Shown: piece after piece, positions 7,419 to 16,131 of the stretch
How positions within the stretch are numbered: the first letter of the stretch is position 1
Layout: the number at the start of each line of letters is the position of its first letter
Assembly (NCBI RefSeq): GCF_900230225.1
Contig: NZ_OCNH01000001.1
Coordinates: 1,054,001-1,118,000, forward strand
Reading direction: 5' to 3'
Source of the DNA: Spirosoma fluviale
GTDB lineage: Bacteria; Bacteroidota; Bacteroidia; Cytophagales; Spirosomataceae
DNA length: 64,000 nucleotides
Program-made: the position numbers and the translations under genes
The notes under the pieces: generated by a model
Told to the model about the DNA's origin: nothing
Database searches by the model: none
What the model saw: the letters and a program-made list of their open reading frames with translations, nothing else

Positions 7419-8735
7419 ATGAAAATCTTTCGATGGTATGTGTCTACCGCCCTTTTGTTGGGAAGTTCTGTCGTGAATGCGCAGGATGTAACCCTGGAAC
7501 AATTGGTCAGCAAAGCCCTGACAGGCAACTATAGTGTGCAGGCGGCTCGTCTGGACGAATTGAAAACCGATGCCCAGATAGCGGAGGTAAAAGCCGGAGC
7601 CCGCCCACAGGTCAATCTCTCCGGCGATTATAAACGTTACCTGAAAATACCCGGCCAGGTGGTTCCCGCTTCGGCATTTGGCGGACCAGAGGGGTCTTAT
7701 TCGGTACTGGCGTTTGGCTTGCCCTATAACCTCTCCACCAGCGTGCAGGCTTCGCAGGCTTTATACAACCAGTCGCTGATGATCGCGACGAAAGTGGCGA
7801 AAACCAGCCGGGATTTGTCCGCCCTGCAAACGCAGAAGACTAAAGAAGAGGTCGCCTATAACGTATCCGCTACCTATTACAACCTACAAACAACGGCGCA
7901 GCAAATTGCTTTCCTTCAGAAAAACCTCGCGTCGACCGAGCGGCTGATTCAGATTACCGACCTGCTTCGGCAGAACAAACTGGCCAAAGGTATTGATGTC
8001 GACCGGCTGCAATTGAGCAAAACCTCTTCCCAAACACAAATCGAATCCCTTCAGGCAACCTATAATCAGTTGCTGAATACGTTGAAACTGCTGACCGGTA
8101 TTCCCCAAACCGATTCGCTCTCCGTTCGAACAGTTATTGACGAAACGGTTCCCGTAATGCCCGCCAATGAATACACCATCAACCGAACCGATCTACAACT
8201 TCTCGACCGTCAGAAAGACCTGAACGGGCTCGAACAGCGCAACATTAAAGCGGGTTTTGTCCCGACTGTTTCGGCCTATGGCGTGGCAAACAGCACGGTG
8301 TTCGCAACCGGTGGCGACAACTCCTTCATTAAAAACGTGCCCGGCTACTGGCTCGGTCTGCAACTGAACTGGAATGTGTTCGACGGCATGGCCCGCAAGG
8401 CTAAACTGGGTCAGAAACGTATCGACGACCAGAAGTTAGACGTGCAGCTCCGTCAGACCCGCGAGTCGATTTCCATGGATATTGCCAATTCCCGGAACCA
8501 GTTTCTGGTACAGCAGCGGAATCTGGCAACTAACCGCGGGCAGGTGGCCCTCGCCGAAAAGGTGTACACCCAAACCCAGCTTCAATTTAAAGAAGGTACG
8601 GTAGACATTACCGACGTGGTGCAGGCCGAGAACTCCCTCCGCGAAGCACAAAATAATTTCCTCAATACGCTGGTCAGTCTTCGCACCGCCGAACTGGACT
8701 GGAAGAAAGCAACCGGCAGCTTAATCAATCAATAA
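7419..8735 (+). CDS. TolC family outer-membrane efflux protein
   Basis: 438 residues with a signal peptide (MKIFRWYVSTALLLGSSVVN, cut after AQ). It shows the two repeated helical OEP halves typical of TolC: VTLEQLVSKALTGNYSVQAA at the start, long Gln/Ala-rich coiled helices, and the repeat AGFVPTVSAYGVAN followed by QLNWNVFDGMARKAKL. Length fits the family. It forms the outer-membrane channel of the tripartite pump with the next two genes, 30 bases upstream of the adaptor. The 83-base leader after the TetR gene is very AT-rich; I found no consensus promoter in it. Confidence 0.93.
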   Translation: MKIFRWYVSTALLLGSSVVNAQDVTLEQLVSKALTGNYSVQAARLDELKTDAQIAEVKAGARPQVNLSGDYKRYLKIPGQVVPASAFGGPEGSYSVLAFGLPYNLSTSVQASQALYNQSLMIATKVAKTSRDLSALQTQKTKEEVAYNVSATYYNLQTTAQQIAFLQKNLASTERLIQITDLLRQNKLAKGIDVDRLQLSKTSSQTQIESLQATYNQLLNTLKLLTGIPQTDSLSVRTVIDETVPVMPANEYTINRTDLQLLDRQKDLNGLEQRNIKAGFVPTVSAYGVANSTVFATGGDNSFIKNVPGYWLGLQLNWNVFDGMARKAKLGQKRIDDQKLDVQLRQTRESISMDIANSRNQFLVQQRNLATNRGQVALAEKVYTQTQLQFKEGTVDITDVVQAENSLREAQNNFLNTLVSLRTAELDWKKATGSLINQ

Positions 8736-8765
8736 CTTACTCACAACCAGAATCTTAAAAAAACC

Positions 8766-9815
8766 ATGAAACGGATTATCACAATATTAGCCGTTATGGC
8801 CACGCTGGGTTTAACGGCCTGGACGTTGGTCAACAACAAAAAAGAAGTAGACGAAAAAGTATACAAGCCCAACCCCGATCAGAAAGTGGGCGTCCGGACG
8901 GCGGTAGCTTCCCTACAGAACCTGTCGCAGGAAACCGAGTTTCTGGGCTCGTTCTCACCAAATCGGGAAATCGAAATCCGACCACAGGCCGGTGGACAAA
9001 TCGTGTCGCTGCCTATTGAGGAAGGACAAATAGTAGGAGCGGGGCGCTTAATTGCCAAGCTGGACGATGAACAATTGCGCTACCAGATTGAAGGGCTGAT
9101 GGTTACGCTCGAAGGCTACCAGAACGACCTCAAACGCTATGAAGTGCTGGTAAAAGGCGATGCCACACCGGCTATCAACCTGGAGCGCACGCAGTTAAGC
9201 ATCCGTTCGACCCAGGCGCAGATCAAACAGCTTCAAAAACAACTGGCCAACACAACCGTCACCACGCCATTCTCAGGTATCGTTACCGACAAAATGGTGG
9301 AGAAAGGATCGGTGGTATCGGTAGGGTCGCCCATTGCGAAAATAACGGACATTTCGACGCTGAAACTGGTGGTACAAGTCCCTGAAAAAGCTATCAACCA
9401 GTTCCGGGTGGGTCAGTCGCTGCCCATTACAACAGAGGTTTACCCCGATGCTCGCTTTATTGGCCGCGTGTCGATGATTGCGGCCCAGGGTGATGCGGCC
9501 CACAATTACCCCATTGAAATTACGGTGCCGAACTCGGCTAAAAATCAACTGCGGGCAGGAATGTACGGCTCCATTGCCAACACGAACAAGCTAAAAGGAC
9601 AAACGCTGGCCGTGCCTCGTCAGGCCATTGTCGGGTCGGAAAAACAGCCGCAGGTGTACGTGATCGAACAGGGGAAAGCCGTCCTGAAATCAGTCGGTAT
9701 CGGAACCACCACGAACGAGTATTACGAGATTACGAAAGGACTGAAAGCCGGTGATCAGGTCGTCACCAGCGGTCAGATCAATCTGCAAAATGGTACACCG
9801 GTAACGGCTCAATAG
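8766..9815 (+). CDS. RND efflux periplasmic adaptor (membrane fusion protein)
   Basis: 349 residues. One N-terminal membrane segment or signal anchor (ILAVMATLGLTAWTLV) is followed by the split lipoyl halves (EIRPQAGGQIVSLPIEEGQ and VTTPFSGIVTDKMVEKGSVV) separated by a short coiled hairpin, then the beta-barrel domain (LKLVVQVPEKAINQFRVGQ) and a C-terminal domain ending ITKGLKAGDQVVTSGQI. This is the MexA/AcrA plan. It bridges the TolC protein before it and the RND permease after it. No typical Cys lipobox is visible. Confidence 0.93.
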   Translation: MKRIITILAVMATLGLTAWTLVNNKKEVDEKVYKPNPDQKVGVRTAVASLQNLSQETEFLGSFSPNREIEIRPQAGGQIVSLPIEEGQIVGAGRLIAKLDDEQLRYQIEGLMVTLEGYQNDLKRYEVLVKGDATPAINLERTQLSIRSTQAQIKQLQKQLANTTVTTPFSGIVTDKMVEKGSVVSVGSPIAKITDISTLKLVVQVPEKAINQFRVGQSLPITTEVYPDARFIGRVSMIAAQGDAAHNYPIEITVPNSAKNQLRAGMYGSIANTNKLKGQTLAVPRQAIVGSEKQPQVYVIEQGKAVLKSVGIGTTTNEYYEITKGLKAGDQVVTSGQINLQNGTPVTAQ

Positions 9816-9825
9816 AACACAGATT

Positions 9826-9889
9826 TTTATGATTATTAAGATTCGTCATGATTGACTAAAAAATCATAATCCATCTTAACAATCATAAG
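9826..9889. repeat. Imperfect inverted repeat between adaptor and RND genes
   Basis: Left arm 9826-9853 (TTTATGATTATTAAGAT...) pairs with right arm 9862-9889 (AATCATAATCCATCTTAAC...) at about 22 of 28 positions. It lies within the 103-base gap of the efflux operon and could form an AT-rich hairpin in the mRNA. Confidence 0.55.
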
Positions 9890-9918
9890 AATCAGCGTTC
9901 TATCCAATCAACAAGACT

Positions 9919-12900
9919 ATGAAATTTGTCGAAACTATCATAAAACGCCCCTCGCTCATTATCGTGTTGTTCGCGATTCTGACCATCGGTGGCCTGTTTT
10001 CCTACCGGCTGCTGAGCTATGAGTTGCTGCCGGAATTCTCAACGCCCGTAATCACGATAACCACTATTTATCCGGGTGCGGCTCCCTCCGAAGTGGAAAC
10101 GGAGATCAGCCGAAAGATTGAAGATGCCGTATCGGGCCTCGATAACCTCGACGACGTGAAGTCCAACTCGTTCGAAAACGCGTCGGTACTGGTGGTTCAG
10201 TTCAAGGCAGGCACCGATATTGATCTGGCCCTGCAGGACGCACAGCGCGAAATCGATAAAATGGTGAGTGATTTGCCCGACGATGCCGAACAGCCCTCGC
10301 TCTCGAAAATATCGCCAAGCGATCAACCCATTATGCAGTTGCTGGCAACGTCTACGCTGCCCAATGAAGTGTTCTATCAGCAGGTCGAAGATAAGTACCT
10401 GCCTGTTCTTCAGCAGATCAAAGGTGTCGCCGATATTGCGATGGTGGGGGGCGACAAACGCGAAATCCGTATCAACGTCGATGATGATAAACTGAATTAT
10501 TATGGCTTGTCGCTGCTTCAGGTATCGCAGGCCATCAACCAGGCCAACCTCGATTTTCCGACCGGTAAAGTAAAAAGTACCAGCGAGAACATGACACTCC
10601 GGCTGGCGGGCAAATTCAGTTCGCTGGACGACATCCGGAAACTGGTCATTGTTACCCCGGCGAATGGCAGCCCCATTCGCATAAGCGACGTCGCCAACGT
10701 GACCGATGGCCTGACCGAAGCCACCAGTATCAGCCGTTTTAACGGGCAGGACGGTATCGGGTTGTTTATCAAGAAACAGTCGGATGCGAACGCGGTGGAA
10801 ATAAGCCAGATCGTACAGGAAAAACTGGCGCAGATTGAAAAAGAAAACGCCAAAGACAAGGTTCACTTCGCCATTGCGTATGATAGCAGTGTGTTTACGC
10901 TGGCCTCTGTGGAAGCCGTAACCCACGATTTGCTGCTGGCCGTTGGTCTGGTGGCCATTGTGATGTTGCTGTTTCTACACAGCTTCCGGAATGCGTTCAT
11001 TGTTATGATCTCGGTACCGGCTTCGCTCATTTCGGCCTTCCTGTTCATGTATGTCATGGGCTATTCGCTCAACCTCATGACCCTGCTGGCACTCTCGCTG
11101 GTGATTGGTATTCTGGTCGATGACTCCATTGTGGTGCTCGAAAACATCCAGCGACACCTCGAAATGGGCAAAGACCGCTGGCGGGCCACCCTCGACGGCG
11201 TGAGTGAAATCGGCTTTGCCGCCGTTGCCATTACGCTGGTGATCGTGGTGGTTTTCGTGCCGATCACGTTCGTAAACTCGGTCATTGCCGACTTACTTCG
11301 GCAGTTCTCGCTCACGGTGGCCTTTGCCACAATGGTGAGTTTAGTGGTCAGTTTTACGCTGACGCCCTGGCTGACGTCCATGATGGCCCGGCTGGAGCAT
11401 CTGAATCCGAAAAATCCATTCCAGGCATTTTTGATCTGGTTCGAAAAAGGACTGACGGCCCTGACCAGTGGCTACCACCGCAGTCTGGGCTGGGTGCTGA
11501 GCCATAAACTGGCCTTTACGGGCATACTGGTGGCTATTTTTGTGTTCACCGGCTGGGTTATGAGTCTGGGTATAATCGGCTCGGAGTTCGTGGCGCAGGG
11601 AGATCAGGGTAAATTCCTGCTCACCTTGAAACTCGACAAGAGTGCCTCTCTTCAGCAAAACAACCTGATGGCCCGCAATATCGAAAACTACCTCCGCAAG
11701 AAACCGGAAGTGGAAACGATCTTCGCCAACGTGGGTGGGGCCAGTACGGGGATGAACAGCACCGGTCAGGGCGAAACCAACCGAACGGAGTTAACCATCC
11801 AACTCGCCGATGCCAGTGAGCGGCCCGGCAATAAGCTCACCGAGCAGTACATGATTGATGTTCGGCAGGAACTGACGGCCCGTTTTCCAGCCGTTGAATT
11901 CAACTCATCGGTAGTAGGTATAGTCAATTCCGGTTCGGCACCGATAGAAATTTTCCTGAGTGGAAATGATGTAAGCCAAAACTTGGCCGCTGCCGAAGAA
12001 CTGGCCAATCGAATCCGGAGAACACCCGGTGCCAACGACGTAAACGTTTCCGTTGAGTCGGGTAACCCCGAAGTGCGGGTCGATATTGATCGTGAGAAAA
12101 TGGCGAAACTAGGGCTGACCATCCAGGCCGTTGGCGGTACGCTGCAAAACGCCTTTGCTGGTAACGACGACTCCAAGTTCCGCGAAGGGGGCGAAGATTA
12201 CGACATTAGGGTGATGCTCGATGCCTTCGACCGGAAAAATCCCGACGATGTGAAGAGCATTAATTTCTTCAGCCCGGCAACCAACCGTCCGGTGCGGCTG
12301 GCCGAATTTGCCAACGTAACCCTGAGTAACGGGCCTTCGTTGCTGGAGCGCAAAAATCGTCGTTCGTCGGTGACAGTAACCGCCAATACGCTGGGAACCG
12401 GTTCGGGTACGCTGACCAGCGTGATTCAGGCCGATCTGGCCAAAAATCCGCTGCCTGCCGGGGTTACGGTTAGCTGGGGTGGCGACGCCAAAAACCAGAG
12501 TGAAGGCTTCGGGTCGCTGGGTATTGCCATGCTGGCCGGTCTAATGCTCGTGTACTTCATCATGGTGCTGCTCTACGACAGTTTTGTGTACCCCTTTGTG
12601 GTGCTCTTCTCGGTGCCGGTCGCCATCATCGGTGCTTTACTGGCCCTGGCCCTGACTTCCTCGAACATCGGTATTTTTGCCATGCTTGGCATGTTGATGC
12701 TCATTGGTCTGGTCGTGAAAAACGCCATCCTGATTGTCGATTTTGCCAACCAGCAGAAAGAGCAGGGTGTCCCGTTCCGGCAGGCGATCCTGCACGCGGG
12801 TGAAGAACGACTGCGCCCGATTCTGATGACGACCATTGCGATGGTGATTGGTATGATTCCTATTGCCACCGCATCGGGGGCCGGGGCTGAGTGGAAAAAC

Positions 12901-13068
12901 TCGCTGGCCTGGGTGTTGATTGGCGGGCTGAGCAGTTCGATGGTACTGACCATTTATCTCGTTCCCATGATGTATTATGTCGTGGACAGGATCGGGGAGA
13001 AGTGGGCTGCTTTTCGCTCAAAAAAGCAACCGGTCAAGGCTATGTCAACGGTTGAACCGGTTCATTAG
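9919..13068 (+). CDS. RND family efflux permease (AcrB/MexB-like)
   Basis: 1049 residues, full length for hydrophobe/amphiphile RND pumps. It opens with VETIIKRPSLIIVLFAILTI (first membrane helix). The proton-relay pair is present in TM4 as VIGILVDDSIVVLENIQRH, and the second half has the matching TM10-TM11 segment MLMLIGLVVKNAILIVDFAN. Two large periplasmic loops separate the membrane blocks. It uses the proton gradient to drive export through the TolC partner encoded upstream. TetR control suggests a drug-type or toxic compound as substrate; this cannot be read from the sequence. Confidence 0.95.
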   Translation: MKFVETIIKRPSLIIVLFAILTIGGLFSYRLLSYELLPEFSTPVITITTIYPGAAPSEVETEISRKIEDAVSGLDNLDDVKSNSFENASVLVVQFKAGTDIDLALQDAQREIDKMVSDLPDDAEQPSLSKISPSDQPIMQLLATSTLPNEVFYQQVEDKYLPVLQQIKGVADIAMVGGDKREIRINVDDDKLNYYGLSLLQVSQAINQANLDFPTGKVKSTSENMTLRLAGKFSSLDDIRKLVIVTPANGSPIRISDVANVTDGLTEATSISRFNGQDGIGLFIKKQSDANAVEISQIVQEKLAQIEKENAKDKVHFAIAYDSSVFTLASVEAVTHDLLLAVGLVAIVMLLFLHSFRNAFIVMISVPASLISAFLFMYVMGYSLNLMTLLALSLVIGILVDDSIVVLENIQRHLEMGKDRWRATLDGVSEIGFAAVAITLVIVVVFVPITFVNSVIADLLRQFSLTVAFATMVSLVVSFTLTPWLTSMMARLEHLNPKNPFQAFLIWFEKGLTALTSGYHRSLGWVLSHKLAFTGILVAIFVFTGWVMSLGIIGSEFVAQGDQGKFLLTLKLDKSASLQQNNLMARNIENYLRKKPEVETIFANVGGASTGMNSTGQGETNRTELTIQLADASERPGNKLTEQYMIDVRQELTARFPAVEFNSSVVGIVNSGSAPIEIFLSGNDVSQNLAAAEELANRIRRTPGANDVNVSVESGNPEVRVDIDREKMAKLGLTIQAVGGTLQNAFAGNDDSKFREGGEDYDIRVMLDAFDRKNPDDVKSINFFSPATNRPVRLAEFANVTLSNGPSLLERKNRRSSVTVTANTLGTGSGTLTSVIQADLAKNPLPAGVTVSWGGDAKNQSEGFGSLGIAMLAGLMLVYFIMVLLYDSFVYPFVVLFSVPVAIIGALLALALTSSNIGIFAMLGMLMLIGLVVKNAILIVDFANQQKEQGVPFRQAILHAGEERLRPILMTTIAMVIGMIPIATASGAGAEWKNSLAWVLIGGLSSSMVLTIYLVPMMYYVVDRIGEKWAAFRSKKQPVKAMSTVEPVH

Positions 13069-13153
13069 GAAATGCCCCCCGCCACCGATTTACCCGTGGC
13101 GGGGGCAAATCAATCGACTACTGGCAACTCCTGTAACCTCAAAATCGTAAACC

Positions 13154-13414
13154 ATGACATACGCTCAATTAACCGATCGCCTGTATAAAGTTCTGACAGA
13201 TATAGGTATCAGCCCGACCGCCTTGACTGACGGAGCCCACTTTACCCGCGATCTGGGTCTCGATTCACTGGATATTACCGACCTGTTGATTCAGGTAGAA
13301 ACATTTTTCAGCATTCGCATACCGGACGAAGACTTCTGGAAACTGGAAACCGTTGGGCAATTAAAAGAATACATCGCTGATGAAATATTCCTTGATGGAA
13401 GCCGATTGGCTTGA
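13154..13414 (+). CDS. Acyl carrier protein-like protein
   Basis: 86 residues with the phosphopantetheine site LGLDSLDI; the modified serine is Ser38. Acidic helices on both sides (ITDLLIQVETFFSIRIPDED) match the ACP fold. The housekeeping AcpP is usually about 78 residues and sits beside fab genes. Here no lipid, polyketide or peptide synthesis gene is near: the RND permease ends 85 bases upstream and a strong hairpin follows. It is probably a specialised carrier whose partner enzymes are elsewhere. Confidence 0.85.
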   Translation: MTYAQLTDRLYKVLTDIGISPTALTDGAHFTRDLGLDSLDITDLLIQVETFFSIRIPDEDFWKLETVGQLKEYIADEIFLDGSRLA

Positions 13415-13457
13415 CAAATGAATGCGTCATGCCCGTCAGGACGTATACACTTTATCG

Positions 13458-13511
13458 TTTTAAGCCAGTAAGTAGCGCGGTTAGAAAGCCGCGCTACTTA
13501 CTGGCTTAAAA
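13458..13511. terminator. Perfect 23-bp hairpin downstream of the ACP gene
   Basis: Arm 13458-13480 and arm 13489-13511 are exact reverse complements over 23 bases, with an 8-base loop (TTAGAAAG). The stem ends in TTTT/AAAA, so it could stop transcription from either side. It closes the efflux-ACP unit. Confidence 0.7.
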
Positions 13512-13791
13512 CCACTCTCCTCAAAGTCTGCCAAGTAGGTATTCTTGGTCAATTTTCACGAACTTGCCCGCGCTTGTTGTTGTTGGAAAAACAAATCTAC
13601 CTCACCGGCCTCATGCGCTTTCTGCCTGTAACCCGATGCGTTTGCCCCGGTTCCTTCAAACCGATTCATGAAGATAAGCCGTTCGGTTTCGGTATGGATC
13701 AAGTGCACAACGTTACAGGCTTGCCGGGCAACGGGCACTCTATCCGTCATGCGGGTAACATACGGCCCTCTCCCCAAACGATTGATTTTTT
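13512..13791. other. Intergenic stretch without a supported gene
   Basis: Short overlapping open frames exist on both strands (for example 13556-13777 minus), but none shows a recognisable motif, and they conflict with each other. I see no promoter match or repeat. It probably carries the leader of the GAF-like gene that starts at 13792. Confidence 0.4.
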
Positions 13792-16131
13792 ATGGAAACA
13801 CTCTTTACTCTTCCTCGATTAGATGGGTTAATCTTACGCTTTCAGTTATCGTTCAAACCCTTTGTTCGCTTTCTGGAAGACCAGCGTACCCTCGCCACCA
13901 CGGATGGCCTTCGTCAGTTATACACCTATCTGATTGATCAGTTTACCGCCACGATTGTTCGGTCAGAAGACCAAAAAGAGCCTATTGACGAAAACCGCCT
14001 GAAAGAACTTTTTCAATTGGCAACGCTGGCCGTGTTGCCCTTGAACCATACCAGACGGGAGGTTTTCTATGCGTTTGGTATCCCGGTTCCGTTAACGTTA
14101 TTTCATTATTCATCGGCGTTTGAGGAGCTTATCTGCCAACACCCTGATTTTCTACTGGACTTGCCGGATCAGATTCAGCTATTGAATCGGCAGCGGCTGG
14201 CTTACCAGATGATACTGGAAAAATGTTATGCTGTTCCATTCGACCACATCATCGGGCCTTCGTTTCAATTTCAGAAAAAGTTGAACGGTGTAACGAAGTT
14301 TTACCGGCTCGATATCAATAACTCCTTTGTTCAGCCAAAGCCAGGGCAAGTGCTACCCTCCCTTCAACTGGGTTGGGTTGACTTTGCAAAAGGCCTGGGC
14401 GAGTTGCCCACCGGCGAAGCCGCATTACCGCTGGAGCAGTTTACGTTTGAAGGTTTCTCTTTTTTTCAACTGGAAGATGTAACCGAGACCGAAACCATCA
14501 AGCAGTTGCAGGATGTATTTGTTCACCTGCATTCCGACACCGAACCCATGATCTATCATCGGTTTGAGTCGGCCCTCCGGAATCTTTGCGGCCAGCCCGA
14601 CCTTCAGATCGGTATTATCCCCATGCCGCAGGTAAATGGCCATTTCGTGTACCCGCCCAACAGCAAAAACCGCAGTATTTTTCTGCAATACGCCGGTGCA
14701 TCGGGCATGGATTACAAAAATCCGATGGCGCAGGCCATGGTCCGGAAACTAACTGGAAGTTCGGTGCCTTACCTGTTTCCCGATCTGGGGGGATTGCCGG
14801 AGCCGGTACAGGAGGCTCTGGCTGGGAAAGGCATCCGAAGTTTTATGCTGTACCCAATCGGGACGGCCAATGAAGTGCTGGGCATTCTGGAGATGGGAAG
14901 CCCGCGGCCCTTTGCCCTGAATGAGGATATGCTAACAAAAATCGAGCGTATTCTCCCCCTGATTCAGGAGTTACTGCGCTATCAACTCAATCAGTTTAGT
15001 ACTAATCTGGAGCAACTTATACGAAAAAAATTTACGTCCCTGCAACCCGCCGTCGAGTGGAAATTTTACGAAGCGGCCTGGTCGCATCTCAATCAGGATC
15101 AGCGGGGAAGCGGTTTGGGTGAGCCCATTCCGGTACGGTTCCCGGCCGTGTATCCGCTCTATGGGGCGGTCGATATTCGCAACTCATCGGTGGAGCGGCA
15201 CACGGCGGTTCAGCAGGATCTGGCCCGGCAGGTATCCGCCGTAGAAGCTATTTTTTCGCTCCCCGAGTTTCCGTCGAACGGATCACGTCCCGAAAAACTC
15301 AGGGACGAAAACTTCGAATGCCGATACAAACTCATGGCTGGCCTGCTGCCGGAAGATGAACAGGAGGTAGCCCTTTTCCTGACCGACGAGGTGAATCCTT
15401 ATTTTCGGTATCTGCTCCCGTACCAGCCTCTGCTGGAAGGGCAAATTCAAGCGTATTTTGCCCAGACAGACCCCGTTACGGGACTATTTAGCCAGTCGCT
15501 GAAACGCTACGAACGAAGCATGGACTGGCTCAATGCCGCCATAAACGAATACATCGACGAGGAAGAGAAGAAACTCCAGACGATTTATCCGCATTACTTT
15601 GAGCGTTATCGGACAGATGGCACCGAATACTCGATCTACCTCGGGCAGTCCATCGCCCCCGACAATCCGTTTACGCCCGGTATCCGGCTGCGCCTGTTGC
15701 AGTGGCAGTTATCGTCTATGGTGGAGGTGGCCCACCTCACGCACCGGCTCCTCTCCGGCTTGCCGCTTCCCCTGCAAACGACCCAGTTGATCCTGGCCTA
15801 TGCCCAGCCCGTCGACATTAGTTTCCGGCAGGATGAGCGCCGATTCGACGTGGAAGGGTCGTACAGTATCCGGTATGAGGTGCTGAAAAAACGGATTGAC
15901 AAAGCGTATATCGAAGGGACGCAGGAGCGACTTACCCAACCTAATACGATTGCCATAGTGTACAGTCATCTATCGGAAGTGACGGATTATCTGCCATTTA
16001 TTGCGGATATGCAGGCCAGTGGCGCACTGCTGCCCGATCTGGAATACCTTGACCTCGAACCACTACAGGGCGTTGTTCACCTTAAGGCCTTGCGTGTTCG
16101 TATCAACTACACCAACTCCGCCCAATCATGA
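13792..16131 (+). CDS. Large GAF-domain-like cytoplasmic protein
   Basis: 779 residues with no signal peptide or membrane helix. A central region (about residues 265-400: YHRFESALRNLCGQPDLQIG, then GIRSFMLYPIGTANEVLGIL and MLTKIERILPLIQELL) reads like a GAF sensor domain with its closing helix. The flanks are helical and not recognised. No histidine kinase, cyclase or HTH domain is seen, so any signal must pass to partners. Its stop overlaps the start of the next gene (ATGA at 16128-16131), a sign of coupled translation with the metallophosphoesterase-barrel protein. Similar large GAF proteins occur in Bacteroidota without known function. Confidence 0.65.
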   Translation: METLFTLPRLDGLILRFQLSFKPFVRFLEDQRTLATTDGLRQLYTYLIDQFTATIVRSEDQKEPIDENRLKELFQLATLAVLPLNHTRREVFYAFGIPVPLTLFHYSSAFEELICQHPDFLLDLPDQIQLLNRQRLAYQMILEKCYAVPFDHIIGPSFQFQKKLNGVTKFYRLDINNSFVQPKPGQVLPSLQLGWVDFAKGLGELPTGEAALPLEQFTFEGFSFFQLEDVTETETIKQLQDVFVHLHSDTEPMIYHRFESALRNLCGQPDLQIGIIPMPQVNGHFVYPPNSKNRSIFLQYAGASGMDYKNPMAQAMVRKLTGSSVPYLFPDLGGLPEPVQEALAGKGIRSFMLYPIGTANEVLGILEMGSPRPFALNEDMLTKIERILPLIQELLRYQLNQFSTNLEQLIRKKFTSLQPAVEWKFYEAAWSHLNQDQRGSGLGEPIPVRFPAVYPLYGAVDIRNSSVERHTAVQQDLARQVSAVEAIFSLPEFPSNGSRPEKLRDENFECRYKLMAGLLPEDEQEVALFLTDEVNPYFRYLLPYQPLLEGQIQAYFAQTDPVTGLFSQSLKRYERSMDWLNAAINEYIDEEEKKLQTIYPHYFERYRTDGTEYSIYLGQSIAPDNPFTPGIRLRLLQWQLSSMVEVAHLTHRLLSGLPLPLQTTQLILAYAQPVDISFRQDERRFDVEGSYSIRYEVLKKRIDKAYIEGTQERLTQPNTIAIVYSHLSEVTDYLPFIADMQASGALLPDLEYLDLEPLQGVVHLKALRVRINYTNSAQS

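Noticed and set aside
10039..12953. Long minus-strand ORFs inside the RND permease gene
   Set aside because: They are antisense shadows of a strongly coding GC-rich gene and show no protein motifs.
13556..13822. Overlapping short ORFs on both strands between the ACP and GAF-like genes
   Set aside because: They contradict each other, have no recognisable motif, and the plus-strand one runs into the start of the real gene at 13792.
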